64,000 nt of DNA from positions 62,001-126,000 of the forward strand of contig CAZXLT010000001.1 in assembly GCA_964641545.1 (NCBI GenBank), written 5' to 3'. Below, piece by piece: positions 57,118 through 64,000 of the stretch. Source of the DNA: CAZXLT01 sp964641545 (lineage in GTDB: Bacteria > Patescibacteriota > Saccharimonadia > Saccharimonadales > AWTP1-31). The position numbers were made by a program, and so were the translations under genes. Position 1 is the stretch's first letter. Every line of letters starts with the position of its first letter. Below the pieces are notes generated by a model that saw nothing but the letters and a program-made list of their open reading frames with translations, was not told the origin of the DNA and did no database searches.

Positions 57118-59462
57118 ACTCGCCATGTCCAGTTACGAACTTCTGGCATATCGATACCGTGTTCGTAAATATAGTTTTTATGCTCAATCAGCTTTTCTTG
57201 CATTAGTTCTTTGAGTTTTAAGGCTTCTGGCGATGTGAGAGGCGTTCGCTCAATGACATCTATGACCAGGTTGAAGCGATCCATATTGTTCACGACTGTC
57301 ATGTCAAAGGCTGTTGTTATGGTGCCCTCTTCTTTGTAGCCTCGCACATGTAAATTTCTGTTATGGCGACGATACGTGAGGCGGTGTATAAGCCATGGGT
57401 AGCCATGAAACGCAAAAATTATTTCTTTATCTTGCGTAAATAGCTCGTCATAGTCGGCATCGCTCAAGCCGTGTGGGTGTTCGCCATTCGGTTGCAAACG
57501 CATTAAGTCAACAACATTAATAACTCTAATTTTTAATGAGGGTAAATGCTCCCGGAGTATAGACACTGCTGCCATGGTTTCTAGGGTTGGGGCATCTCCG
57601 GCACAAGCCATGACCACATCGGGGTCGCCATTGTCGTTGCTTGCCCAGTCCCATATACCGATACCACGAGTGCAGTGTTCGATCGCTTGATCCATAGTAA
57701 GCCACTGCGGTGCATCGTGTTTACCGCAAATGGTTAGGTTAATGTAGTTTCTGCTGCGTAAACAATGGCTCATGACTGACAATAGGCAGTTTGCGTCGGG
57801 GGGTAAATATATGCGTGTTGTTACTGCCTTTTTGTTTACTAAATGGTCGATAAAACCCGGATCTTGATGGGTAAAACCGTTATGATCTTGTCTCCAGACA
57901 TGGGACGTGAGTAAGTAGTTGAGCGAAGGTATGTCTTTGCGCCAATCTAGTTCGGATGACATCTTAATCCATTTAGCGTGTTGGCTCACCATGGAATCTA
58001 CAATTCGAATGAATGCCTCGTAGCTATGAAAAATGCCATGGCGTCCTGTCAGCAGGTAGCCCTCGAGCCAGCCTTGCGCCTGGTGCTCGCTTAACATTGA
58101 GTCCAGAACTGCGCCATGCGGCGCCAGAAACTCGTCGTGTTGGCGTGTTGTGGCAACCCATTGGCGGTTTGTAGCTTCGAAAACTGATTCGAGGCGATTG
58201 GACAATGTCTCGTCTGGACTAAATAGGCGGAAGTTATGATTTGGCTCGTTCATGGTAATAACATCTCGCAGAAATGGACCAAGGGCGTGCACATTACCCA
58301 CGCCACCCATACTTGGGTGCGTAACCTCAACCCCATATTTTCTAAACTCTGGAAGCTCAAGGTCAAGCATCAACTTGCCGCCGTTTGCATGAGGATTGGC
58401 CCCCATTCGTCGGTTGCCAACGGGAGCAAGCGCAGCTAGCTCGGGAATCAGCTGACCATTTTGATCAAACAACTCTTCGGGTTTGTAGCTTTTCATCCAT
58501 TTTTCCAGAAGTGTCAGATGCTCGGGTTGGTCCTTGTTGATGAGTACTGGGACCTGATGTGACTTAAAATTATCTTCGACATATTGACCATCAACAACTT
58601 TTGGGCCGGTCCACCCTTTTGGAGAACGCAAAATGATCATTGGCCACAAGGGTCGATCGTGGCTTTTTTGGGTATGAGCATGGGCCTTAATTGCCTTGAT
58701 TTTACGAGTCACTGTATCGAGCGTTTCGGACATGAGCCGGTGCATTTTTTTGGGATCATCGCCTTCTACAAAGTATGGATGCCAGCCATAACCTTGGAAC
58801 AAACGCTCAAGTTCGCTATGACTGATACGGGCAAGTACTGTAGGATTACTTATTTTGTAGCCGTTGAGGTGTAGAATCGGCAGTACCACTCCGTCGGTTT
58901 GAGGATTCAGGAATTTGTTAGAGTGCCACGCAGTCGCTAGCGGACCTGTTTCTGCCTCGCCGTCACCGACGACGCATGCCGCAATAAGATCAGGGTTGTC
59001 GAACACTGCACCAAACGCGTGACTGAGCGAATAGCCAAGCTCTCCACCTTCGTGAATCGAGCCGGGTACTTGTGGTGATACATGGCTTGATAGTCCGCCA
59101 GGAAAGGAAAAACGGTGAAACAATTCTTTCATGCCTTTGGCATCTGGTGTCACGTCTGGGTAGTACTCACTAAATGTACCTTCTAGATAGACATTTGCTA
59201 CCAGCGCTGGGCCGCCGTGTCCTGGTCCTGACAGATAGATCATGTTGAGGTCGTGCTCTTTAATAATGCGATTTAAGTGTGCATAAATAAAATTTTGCCC
59301 AGGAGTAGTTCCCCAGTGGCCAAGAAGAATATTTTTTACGTGTTTATTCTGCAAAGGTTCTCGCAGGAGTGGATTGTCGCGAAGATAGATTTGCCCGACG
59401 GATAAATAATTGGCAGCTCGCCAATATGCATCAATTTTTTCAATCTGTTTTGTGTCTAACAT
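57114..59462 (-). CDS. xfp: phosphoketolase (xylulose-5-P/fructose-6-P)
   Basis: 782 residues, TPP-dependent, full length. GHWGTTPGQNFIYAHLNR, SGPGHGGPALVANVYLEG, GEAETGPLATAWHSNKFLNP (TPP/Mg), HAKWIKMSSELDWR and YGHGIDMPEVRNW-type end are the family marks. Cleaves pentose- or hexose-phosphate to acetyl-phosphate plus an aldose phosphate. AGGA lies upstream. Central to the energy metabolism of the cell. Confidence 0.97.
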   Translation of the reverse strand: MLDTKQIEKIDAYWRAANYLSVGQIYLRDNPLLREPLQNKHVKNILLGHWGTTPGQNFIYAHLNRIIKEHDLNMIYLSGPGHGGPALVANVYLEGTFSEYYPDVTPDAKGMKELFHRFSFPGGLSSHVSPQVPGSIHEGGELGYSLSHAFGAVFDNPDLIAACVVGDGEAETGPLATAWHSNKFLNPQTDGVVLPILHLNGYKISNPTVLARISHSELERLFQGYGWHPYFVEGDDPKKMHRLMSETLDTVTRKIKAIKAHAHTQKSHDRPLWPMIILRSPKGWTGPKVVDGQYVEDNFKSHQVPVLINKDQPEHLTLLEKWMKSYKPEELFDQNGQLIPELAALAPVGNRRMGANPHANGGKLMLDLELPEFRKYGVEVTHPSMGGVGNVHALGPFLRDVITMNEPNHNFRLFSPDETLSNRLESVFEATNRQWVATTRQHDEFLAPHGAVLDSMLSEHQAQGWLEGYLLTGRHGIFHSYEAFIRIVDSMVSQHAKWIKMSSELDWRKDIPSLNYLLTSHVWRQDHNGFTHQDPGFIDHLVNKKAVTTRIYLPPDANCLLSVMSHCLRSRNYINLTICGKHDAPQWLTMDQAIEHCTRGIGIWDWASNDNGDPDVVMACAGDAPTLETMAAVSILREHLPSLKIRVINVVDLMRLQPNGEHPHGLSDADYDELFTQDKEIIFAFHGYPWLIHRLTYRRHNRNLHVRGYKEEGTITTAFDMTVVNNMDRFNLVIDVIERTPLTSPEALKLKELMQEKLIEHKNYIYEHGIDMPEVRNWTWRV

Positions 59463-59544
59463 AGCGTCCTACTAAGTATAGTATACCGCTTACGCTCTAT
59501 TTGTTATATGGGAATAGGTATTACCCAAGGCGAAAATTACGATG

Positions 59545-59550
59545 TATAAT
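59545..59550 (+). promoter_or_regulatory. -10 element of the zinc-ribbon gene
   Basis: TATAAT, 8 nt before the ATG at 59559. No clear -35. Confidence 0.5.
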
Positions 59551-59558
59551 TGGGGTGT

Positions 59559-59822
59559 ATGAAAAAACAATGTCAGAGCTGCGGAATGCCGCTCCAAACC
59601 AAAAAGGCTGGCGATTGTCGTGGGACCGAAAAAGACGGCAGCAAAAGCGAAAAATGGTGCAAACTATGCTATCAGGATGGCAAATTTATAGGACCCGATT
59701 GCTCTCTTGAGGATATGAGGGCTATTGTCGATAACGCGCTTAAAGAAAACGGCAGCGGACGCATGATGCGCTGGATGGCACAAAAACAGCTTCCCCGACT
59801 TGAACGCTGGCGCAAAACATAG
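59559..59822 (+). CDS. zinc-ribbon protein
   Basis: 87 residues from the ATG at 59559. CQSCGMPL (Cys5, Cys8), then a second pair WCKLCY near 34-37 plus Cys at 20. Matches the putative zinc-ribbon family (PF12674-like). C-terminal helix with basic residues. Role unknown. Confidence 0.8.
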   Translation: MKKQCQSCGMPLQTKKAGDCRGTEKDGSKSEKWCKLCYQDGKFIGPDCSLEDMRAIVDNALKENGSGRMMRWMAQKQLPRLERWRKT

Positions 59823-59840
59823 ATTGCGCCAAGCGCACCT

Positions 59841-61259
59841 TTATTCTGTAACTGCTGCAAGTTCAAGCAGATTGATGTTCGTTAGATCAAGACCTGCCTT
59901 TTTTACTTGGCGTCGAGCTACACGCTGTTGGTTTCGTCCGCGCCTGCGGAGCATTGGGAAGACGCCACCGTAGATAAAGCCAATAAATGTCCAGAGCCCG
60001 CCGATAACTTCGCCATTGATCATGCTGTCTGGATATTCTTCGTCTTCGTAGCGTGTCACTTCTTTTTCTACTGTTTTGGTAAGTGTTCCAGTGACTTCCA
60101 TTACTGCGCCACGATTTGCGCCAATATTTTTGTCCATAAAGTCTCGTAACGGCTGCGAGAGCGGCAGCCCTCCATCGTAACGAGCTAGCGCCTGTTCAGT
60201 CGTCAGCTTCTCGTTGGTTACCAATTGAGTAAACTCGGTAAGTAATCCTGAGGCACCATCTAGGACGGTTTCCTGGCCAACCGCTTCTATTTCCGTAGGC
60301 AAGGCAATTCCTTTTTGAATTGCTTCATCGCGCAAAGCCTGGGCAGCAACAAGTGCTCGCGCATTTGCGAGCTTTAGTTGTTCTGGATTCGACTGCCCAA
60401 CCTGTCCGTTAAAATCATCACTCACGGTTCCGGTCACCTTAACGTGATCCGGGGTAAATGTTCCCTCTACACCGGTAACTTGAGTTAGCAAATCACTCGC
60501 GGCTGCTCGGTCCAAAGTATATTCCGAACCGGTTAGTTCGAGATCGGGCGCTAGAGGGTTTAATGCTGTGCTGAGGTCAACTTTTTGCTCGATTGTCACT
60601 TTGGGAACGGTTTCAGTAACGGGTGTTTGGAAGACATACGTTCTTCGTTCGCGACCGTCGTCGATGTATCCAGGTATATTTCGCAAAATCGGACCGATAA
60701 CTGGTATGTTGGCTCCTGTGTCGCCAGGCATAATTGATGAGTCCCAAACCGAAGTATTGCCTTCAATAACCTGGTGCTCCGCATCTTCTGGAACAAGTTG
60801 AACTCCGTCGGCGTCGCCCGGGCTCATGGCGCCAGTTGCGAGCATTATCCCGTTGCCAGCTATATAACCAGCTGCAAAGGCACTTGCAAGAGTTCTTCGA
60901 CGAGCCCATTTATTAAGCTTCCATCCCATATTCTCAATAGCAACATGGTCTTTGTCGGCCTTGTTTATGGCTTCTAGTTCCTCTGGTGTGGGTACCGACG
61001 GTGCTTCGTAACCATCGTTCTCTAGTCTGTGTGGATACTGAGCATCGAGTTCTGCTAGAAATACTTGATGGCCTGCATCTAAGCGGTTGCCGAAGTCACG
61101 GCGACCAATAGTAAACACAGTTTTTGGCTTCACCGCAGCAATGACAACTACTGCTGGATCAAGATTCATTGCAGAAATTCCTTGATCTGCCATAACACCA
61201 GACGCTGCCTCTAAAAGCTGTGTTGACGTTGGCATTGTTAATAGCTCACCTGTTTTCAT
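59841..61259 (-). CDS. membrane protein with OmpA-like segment
   Basis: 472 residues. Hydrophobic helices near 140-160 and 425-445. The region LKLANARALVAAQALRDEAI resembles the N..RA..V...L motif of OmpA-type peptidoglycan-binding domains, which would be external. The C-terminus is basic (LRRRGRNQQRVARRQVKK) and cytosolic. TATTAT 8 nt before the ATG. Possible envelope tether; family not certain. Confidence 0.6.
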   Translation of the reverse strand: MKTGELLTMPTSTQLLEAASGVMADQGISAMNLDPAVVVIAAVKPKTVFTIGRRDFGNRLDAGHQVFLAELDAQYPHRLENDGYEAPSVPTPEELEAINKADKDHVAIENMGWKLNKWARRRTLASAFAAGYIAGNGIMLATGAMSPGDADGVQLVPEDAEHQVIEGNTSVWDSSIMPGDTGANIPVIGPILRNIPGYIDDGRERRTYVFQTPVTETVPKVTIEQKVDLSTALNPLAPDLELTGSEYTLDRAAASDLLTQVTGVEGTFTPDHVKVTGTVSDDFNGQVGQSNPEQLKLANARALVAAQALRDEAIQKGIALPTEIEAVGQETVLDGASGLLTEFTQLVTNEKLTTEQALARYDGGLPLSQPLRDFMDKNIGANRGAVMEVTGTLTKTVEKEVTRYEDEEYPDSMINGEVIGGLWTFIGFIYGGVFPMLRRRGRNQQRVARRQVKKAGLDLTNINLLELAAVTE

Positions 61260-61332
61260 AACAATGTATAATACAACATTTTATGTAAAAATGCAATACT
61301 TTTTATTTGTGTAACTTGAAGAAGCTAGTAAA

Positions 61333-62373
61333 TTAAAGATTATTCAAATAGTTTGGTGCTGCGGGTGACCAATAGCCCAGATTCATCTGGATATTCTTAT
61401 TACTATCCTTATAGTTACTAACGGCGCAATTTGTTGTGGCATAACCGTTGTTCGGATCAACCGACGGTTGCAAAGAATTTGTAAACTCGCTGAAATTATT
61501 CGGCTTTACGGAACCGTCGTTAGCTGTCACATCAATTGTTGCCATGCCTGAATTTTCAAAATCAGAACATATGTATTTTATAGTACCGCTCAACGAACGC
61601 CACCAGTGTAAATCTTCGCCAAAGGCGCCTGTTCTTGGGTTGAGCTGTATTGAATTTAGTCCATTTATGGTTGTCTGAACACGCTCCTCGCCAATAAAAG
61701 TAGTGCTATTTGAGTCGAGATTGGTTACCCACAGACCCCACCATTTACCTTGTGCGTCCACTCCACTCGGTCCTTGTTTTATCTGAAATTTATAGCGTAC
61801 CCCTGTTGACCAACTGTATGGGTACATTATCTGGAATCCGCCACTCTCCTGGTTGCCGCTATTCATGATGCCCGGGCTGCTTGTTTTTCCTCCGTTGCTT
61901 CTCCAGAAAGAAAAATTAACGACCTTGCGCTTCTGCTGTATGCCATTTATGTATCCGTTGGTCTGAAATCCTGCGTATCCATAACCCACCTCGTTTGTGT
62001 GATTGAGCACACCAAATGTATATGCATAATAATGCAATAATCCATCATTTGTTAGGCTAATTGCAGGGTCAGCAATTGGCACTTCTGTCCATTCAATGCT
62101 TTCAAGACCTACCCCAGGAAAATACCAGTCCGCATACGTGCCTCCAGGGCTTGCCGATCCTCGTACCTGAGCCTTCTCGAATCGTACAAATGCGTCCCCG
62201 GAAGCAGTACCTGAGGTCTCTGTTCTCACAGGACCAAGTTTGCTGGTAGCGTTCTCTGGTTCAAGCGAGATACGAGCCGTGATCGCTGCACCAAGCACAA
62301 CAAGTATTACCCCAGCAGAAATGATCACAAGAATAAGTAGTCCTGTCCGAAACGTACTTAGTTTTCGAGCCAT
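61333..62373 (-). CDS. exported protein with DUF3472-like domain
   Basis: 346 residues from the ATG at 62373 (AGGAAG upstream; frame open to 62442). One N-terminal helix (about 10-30, LLILVIISAGVILVVLG). The extracytoplasmic part has GYAGFQTNGY, VVNFSFWRSNGG and YPYSWSTGVRYKFQIKQ, the pattern of DUF3472/DUF5077-type beta-sandwich, often surface carbohydrate-related. Two late Cys may pair. Gene neighbours are envelope proteins. Confidence 0.65.
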   Translation of the reverse strand: MARKLSTFRTGLLILVIISAGVILVVLGAAITARISLEPENATSKLGPVRTETSGTASGDAFVRFEKAQVRGSASPGGTYADWYFPGVGLESIEWTEVPIADPAISLTNDGLLHYYAYTFGVLNHTNEVGYGYAGFQTNGYINGIQQKRKVVNFSFWRSNGGKTSSPGIMNSGNQESGGFQIMYPYSWSTGVRYKFQIKQGPSGVDAQGKWWGLWVTNLDSNSTTFIGEERVQTTINGLNSIQLNPRTGAFGEDLHWWRSLSGTIKYICSDFENSGMATIDVTANDGSVKPNNFSEFTNSLQPSVDPNNGYATTNCAVSNYKDSNKNIQMNLGYWSPAAPNYLNNL

Positions 62374-62444
62374 TTTTGTCTTCCTGGTCACACCAAAAAG
62401 TATACGCTGTTTACTCAAAACTTCTGAAAGACTACCATACAAGT

Positions 62445-63023
62445 ATGAAGAAACTTATTCTGGCTTCTCAATCTCCTGCACGGGCACGTCTGTTAAAACA
62501 GATTGGTTATGAGTTTGATGTGATACCTAGCGATTATTCTGAGGATATGAAATTGGATCTGCTACCCCAGGAGCTGAGTAAGGAATTGGCTGAAGGTAAA
62601 GCCAAAGCTGTTGCTGCAAAGCTAGAAGACGGTGTTGTGGTAGCTGCTGATAGTTTTATCGTGTTTGAGGGCGAGTGCATTGGAAAACCGCACACCAAAG
62701 AAAACGCCACTAAGTTATTACAGCGTCTCAGTGGTAAAACAAATGAGGCATTAACAGGCATGTGTGTCATTGACGTACTGTCAGGAAGAAAGGTCATTAT
62801 CGTTTCTTCAGCAAAAGTAAAGTTCAGACACCTCAGCGAGCAAGAAATACATGCCTATGTTGCCACGGGTGAGCCGCTAAAAAAAGGTGGTGGATATGCG
62901 GCAACAATGAAGGGTGGTGCGTTTGTAGAGCATGTCGAGGGAGATTTATACGCGATTGTCGGGTTACCGTTATCACGCCTGAGCGTAATCTTAGAAGACT
63001 TTGGTATTCCCTTGCCTTGGTAA
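62445..63023 (+). CDS. maf: Maf-family nucleotide pyrophosphatase
   Basis: 192 residues from the ATG at 62445. LILASQSPARARLLKQIG, VVAADSFIVFEGECIGKPHT and the acidic/Lys residues of the Maf pocket. Hydrolyses non-canonical or methylated NTPs (dTTP/UTP or m7GTP types). An upstream extension to 62376 overlaps the opposite gene and lacks a ribosome site. Confidence 0.93.
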   Translation: MKKLILASQSPARARLLKQIGYEFDVIPSDYSEDMKLDLLPQELSKELAEGKAKAVAAKLEDGVVVAADSFIVFEGECIGKPHTKENATKLLQRLSGKTNEALTGMCVIDVLSGRKVIIVSSAKVKFRHLSEQEIHAYVATGEPLKKGGGYAATMKGGAFVEHVEGDLYAIVGLPLSRLSVILEDFGIPLPW

Positions 63024-63108
63024 CGTATGCGACCGGCTGCATCTTGGTTTACGCTTCTGCTAAAAATTGTTTTATGATAATACTTAGTAAGCAACGCAAA
63101 GGAAAATT

Positions 63109-64000
63109 ATGGATGAAGTTACAAAAATACTAAACGGTCATGTTGACGACACCAAAGCTACACTTAAACAGTACAGCCACGATGCCAGTATTTTTGAAGT
63201 TTCCCCGAAAGCGGTGATCTATCCAAAAAACTCCACTGATATACAGAAGCTTATTCATTATGCAACCAAAGAGCGCCAACTTGGTAATGATGTGTCGCTC
63301 ACGGTGCGAAACGGTGGGACATGTATGTCCGGGGGTCCTTTGTCGGAAAATTATGTGGTAGACGTTTCACAACACCTCAATCGTGTTGGCAAGGTTGATG
63401 TTGAGGGGCGAAGCATTGTGGTCGAAGGGGGTGCGATGCATATCGATGTTGAAAAGGCTACCCACGCTAAAGGCTTACTCTTTGCCCCGTACACCTCGTC
63501 CAGAGACATTTGTGGTATAGGCGGTATGTTGGGCAATAATGCTTCGGGCGAAAAATCAGTAAAATACGGACCGGTTAGTTCCAATGTGCATACAATTAAG
63601 GTTGCGTTATCGGATGGCGGAATCTATGAGTTTGGACCTTTATCGTTGAGAGAAGTTAATGCAAAAAAACGTTTAGAAAACTTTGAGGGACATGTTTACC
63701 GGGAGATGACCAAACTGCTCGAAGAAAACGAACATCTTATAGAGCAAGCGAATCCCGGCACTGTAAAAAATGCGGCTGGGTATCCGCTATGGGAGCTTTG
63801 GGATCCACAACATTCTCGGTTGAATCTAGCACGATTATTTATTGGTGCTCAAGGCACGTTAGGTATTATTACGGAGGCTGAGTTAAAGCTAGTGCCACTT
63901 GCCAAGTATCAACGCATGATTGTTGTTCCGATAGAAAACCTATCAATGCTAGCAGAAACTGTTCAGACCGCTATGCGTCACCATCCGGTTACGTGCGAGA
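63109..64000 (+). CDS. FAD-linked oxidase, GlcD/Dld-like (partial)
   Basis: The gene runs off the window end; 297 codons are visible. AAGGA precedes the ATG at 63109. FAD-binding domain 4: VRNGGTCMSGGPLSENYVVD (about 67-86), GIGGMLGNNASGEKSVKYG and GAQGTLGIITEAELKLVP. Likely oxidises a 2-hydroxyacid such as D-lactate or glycolate and passes electrons on. The C-terminal half and any Fe-S domain are beyond 64000. Confidence 0.9.
   Translation, partial: MDEVTKILNGHVDDTKATLKQYSHDASIFEVSPKAVIYPKNSTDIQKLIHYATKERQLGNDVSLTVRNGGTCMSGGPLSENYVVDVSQHLNRVGKVDVEGRSIVVEGGAMHIDVEKATHAKGLLFAPYTSSRDICGIGGMLGNNASGEKSVKYGPVSSNVHTIKVALSDGGIYEFGPLSLREVNAKKRLENFEGHVYREMTKLLEENEHLIEQANPGTVKNAAGYPLWELWDPQHSRLNLARLFIGAQGTLGIITEAELKLVPLAKYQRMIVVPIENLSMLAETVQTAMRHHPVTCE

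Noticed and set aside
1..64000. Use of alternative code 25 (TGA = Gly)
   Set aside because: Many genes end at TGA at the expected protein end, for example xfp and recR-type overlaps, and no gene requires TGA readthrough.

Overview
The window reads as a contiguous piece of a small bacterial chromosome from the Candidate Phyla Radiation, most likely a Saccharibacteria (TM7) member. This rests on gene content and layout rather than on a marker-gene search. The genes are tightly packed and often overlap by 4 nt. There are no amino-acid or cofactor pathways apart from one stray corrinoid adenosyltransferase. Energy genes are limited to an F-type ATPase and a phosphoketolase/acetate kinase fermentation branch. 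Many short unknown proteins sit inside housekeeping operons. TGA behaves as a stop (for example at the end of the phosphoketolase gene), so the code is standard, unlike SR1/Gracilibacteria. Several genes have a -10 hexamer only 6 to 9 nt before the ATG and no Shine-Dalgarno, which suggests frequent leaderless mRNAs.

Layout. 1-4005 is an accessory block next to tRNA-Asn. Its genes are all on the minus strand (a DUF1697 protein, an unknown, an ECF sigma/anti-sigma/secreted-protein operon, and another unknown). Each gene unit is followed by a short imperfectly palindromic site built around TTGGCTC(C) and then by a hairpin. 4.1-10.8 kb holds smpB, a membrane-anchored glycosidase-like protein, a glycosyltransferase, a nuclease, a P-loop kinase, a large unknown, a cytidine-deaminase-like protein and a CobA/CobO-type enzyme. 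11.1-18.3 kb is the F1Fo-ATPase operon in the order a-c-b-delta-alpha-gamma-X-beta-Y-epsilon, with two unknown genes (X, Y) inserted. 18.3-32.8 kb has an aquaporin-like channel, a UvrD helicase-nuclease, membrane proteins, tRNA-Gln, two D,D-carboxypeptidases, a hydrolase, two GT4 glycosyltransferases and an AI-2E-type transporter.

32.8-41.6 kb, on the minus strand, carries cysS, a DHH phosphoesterase, recR, ybaB, a membrane protein, dnaB, dnaX and a CDP-alcohol-transferase-like gene. RecR and DnaX both lack their usual Cys4 zinc modules. 41.7-51.4 kb, also minus, is the rplL/rplJ unit with an L10 leader and attenuator, a small gene behind a structured leader, a deoxynucleotide block (Tmk fused to two ThyX-like domains, Dcd, a dNMP-kinase-like protein), and the rplA/rplK/nusG/secE group with inserted small ORFs. 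51.4-54.0 kb has an orphan histidine kinase, a YgjP-like metallopeptidase and a second P-loop kinase. 54.1-55.7 kb is tRNA-Trp plus a probable inserted gene bounded by T-arm-like remnants. 55.7-64 kb holds the rhodanese/ackA/phosphoketolase operon, a zinc-ribbon protein, two surface-type proteins, maf and the start of a GlcD-like flavoprotein.

Functionally, phosphoketolase makes acetyl-phosphate, which acetate kinase turns into ATP. The F-ATPase couples ATP to the ion gradient. The dcd/ThyX/Tmk/dNMP-kinase cluster supplies dTMP and dNDPs for the neighbouring dnaB/dnaX/recR replication and repair genes. The carboxypeptidases and glycosyltransferases remodel the envelope. The most unusual signal is the integron-like arrangement of gene cassettes at tRNA-Asn, with a second, smaller example at tRNA-Trp.
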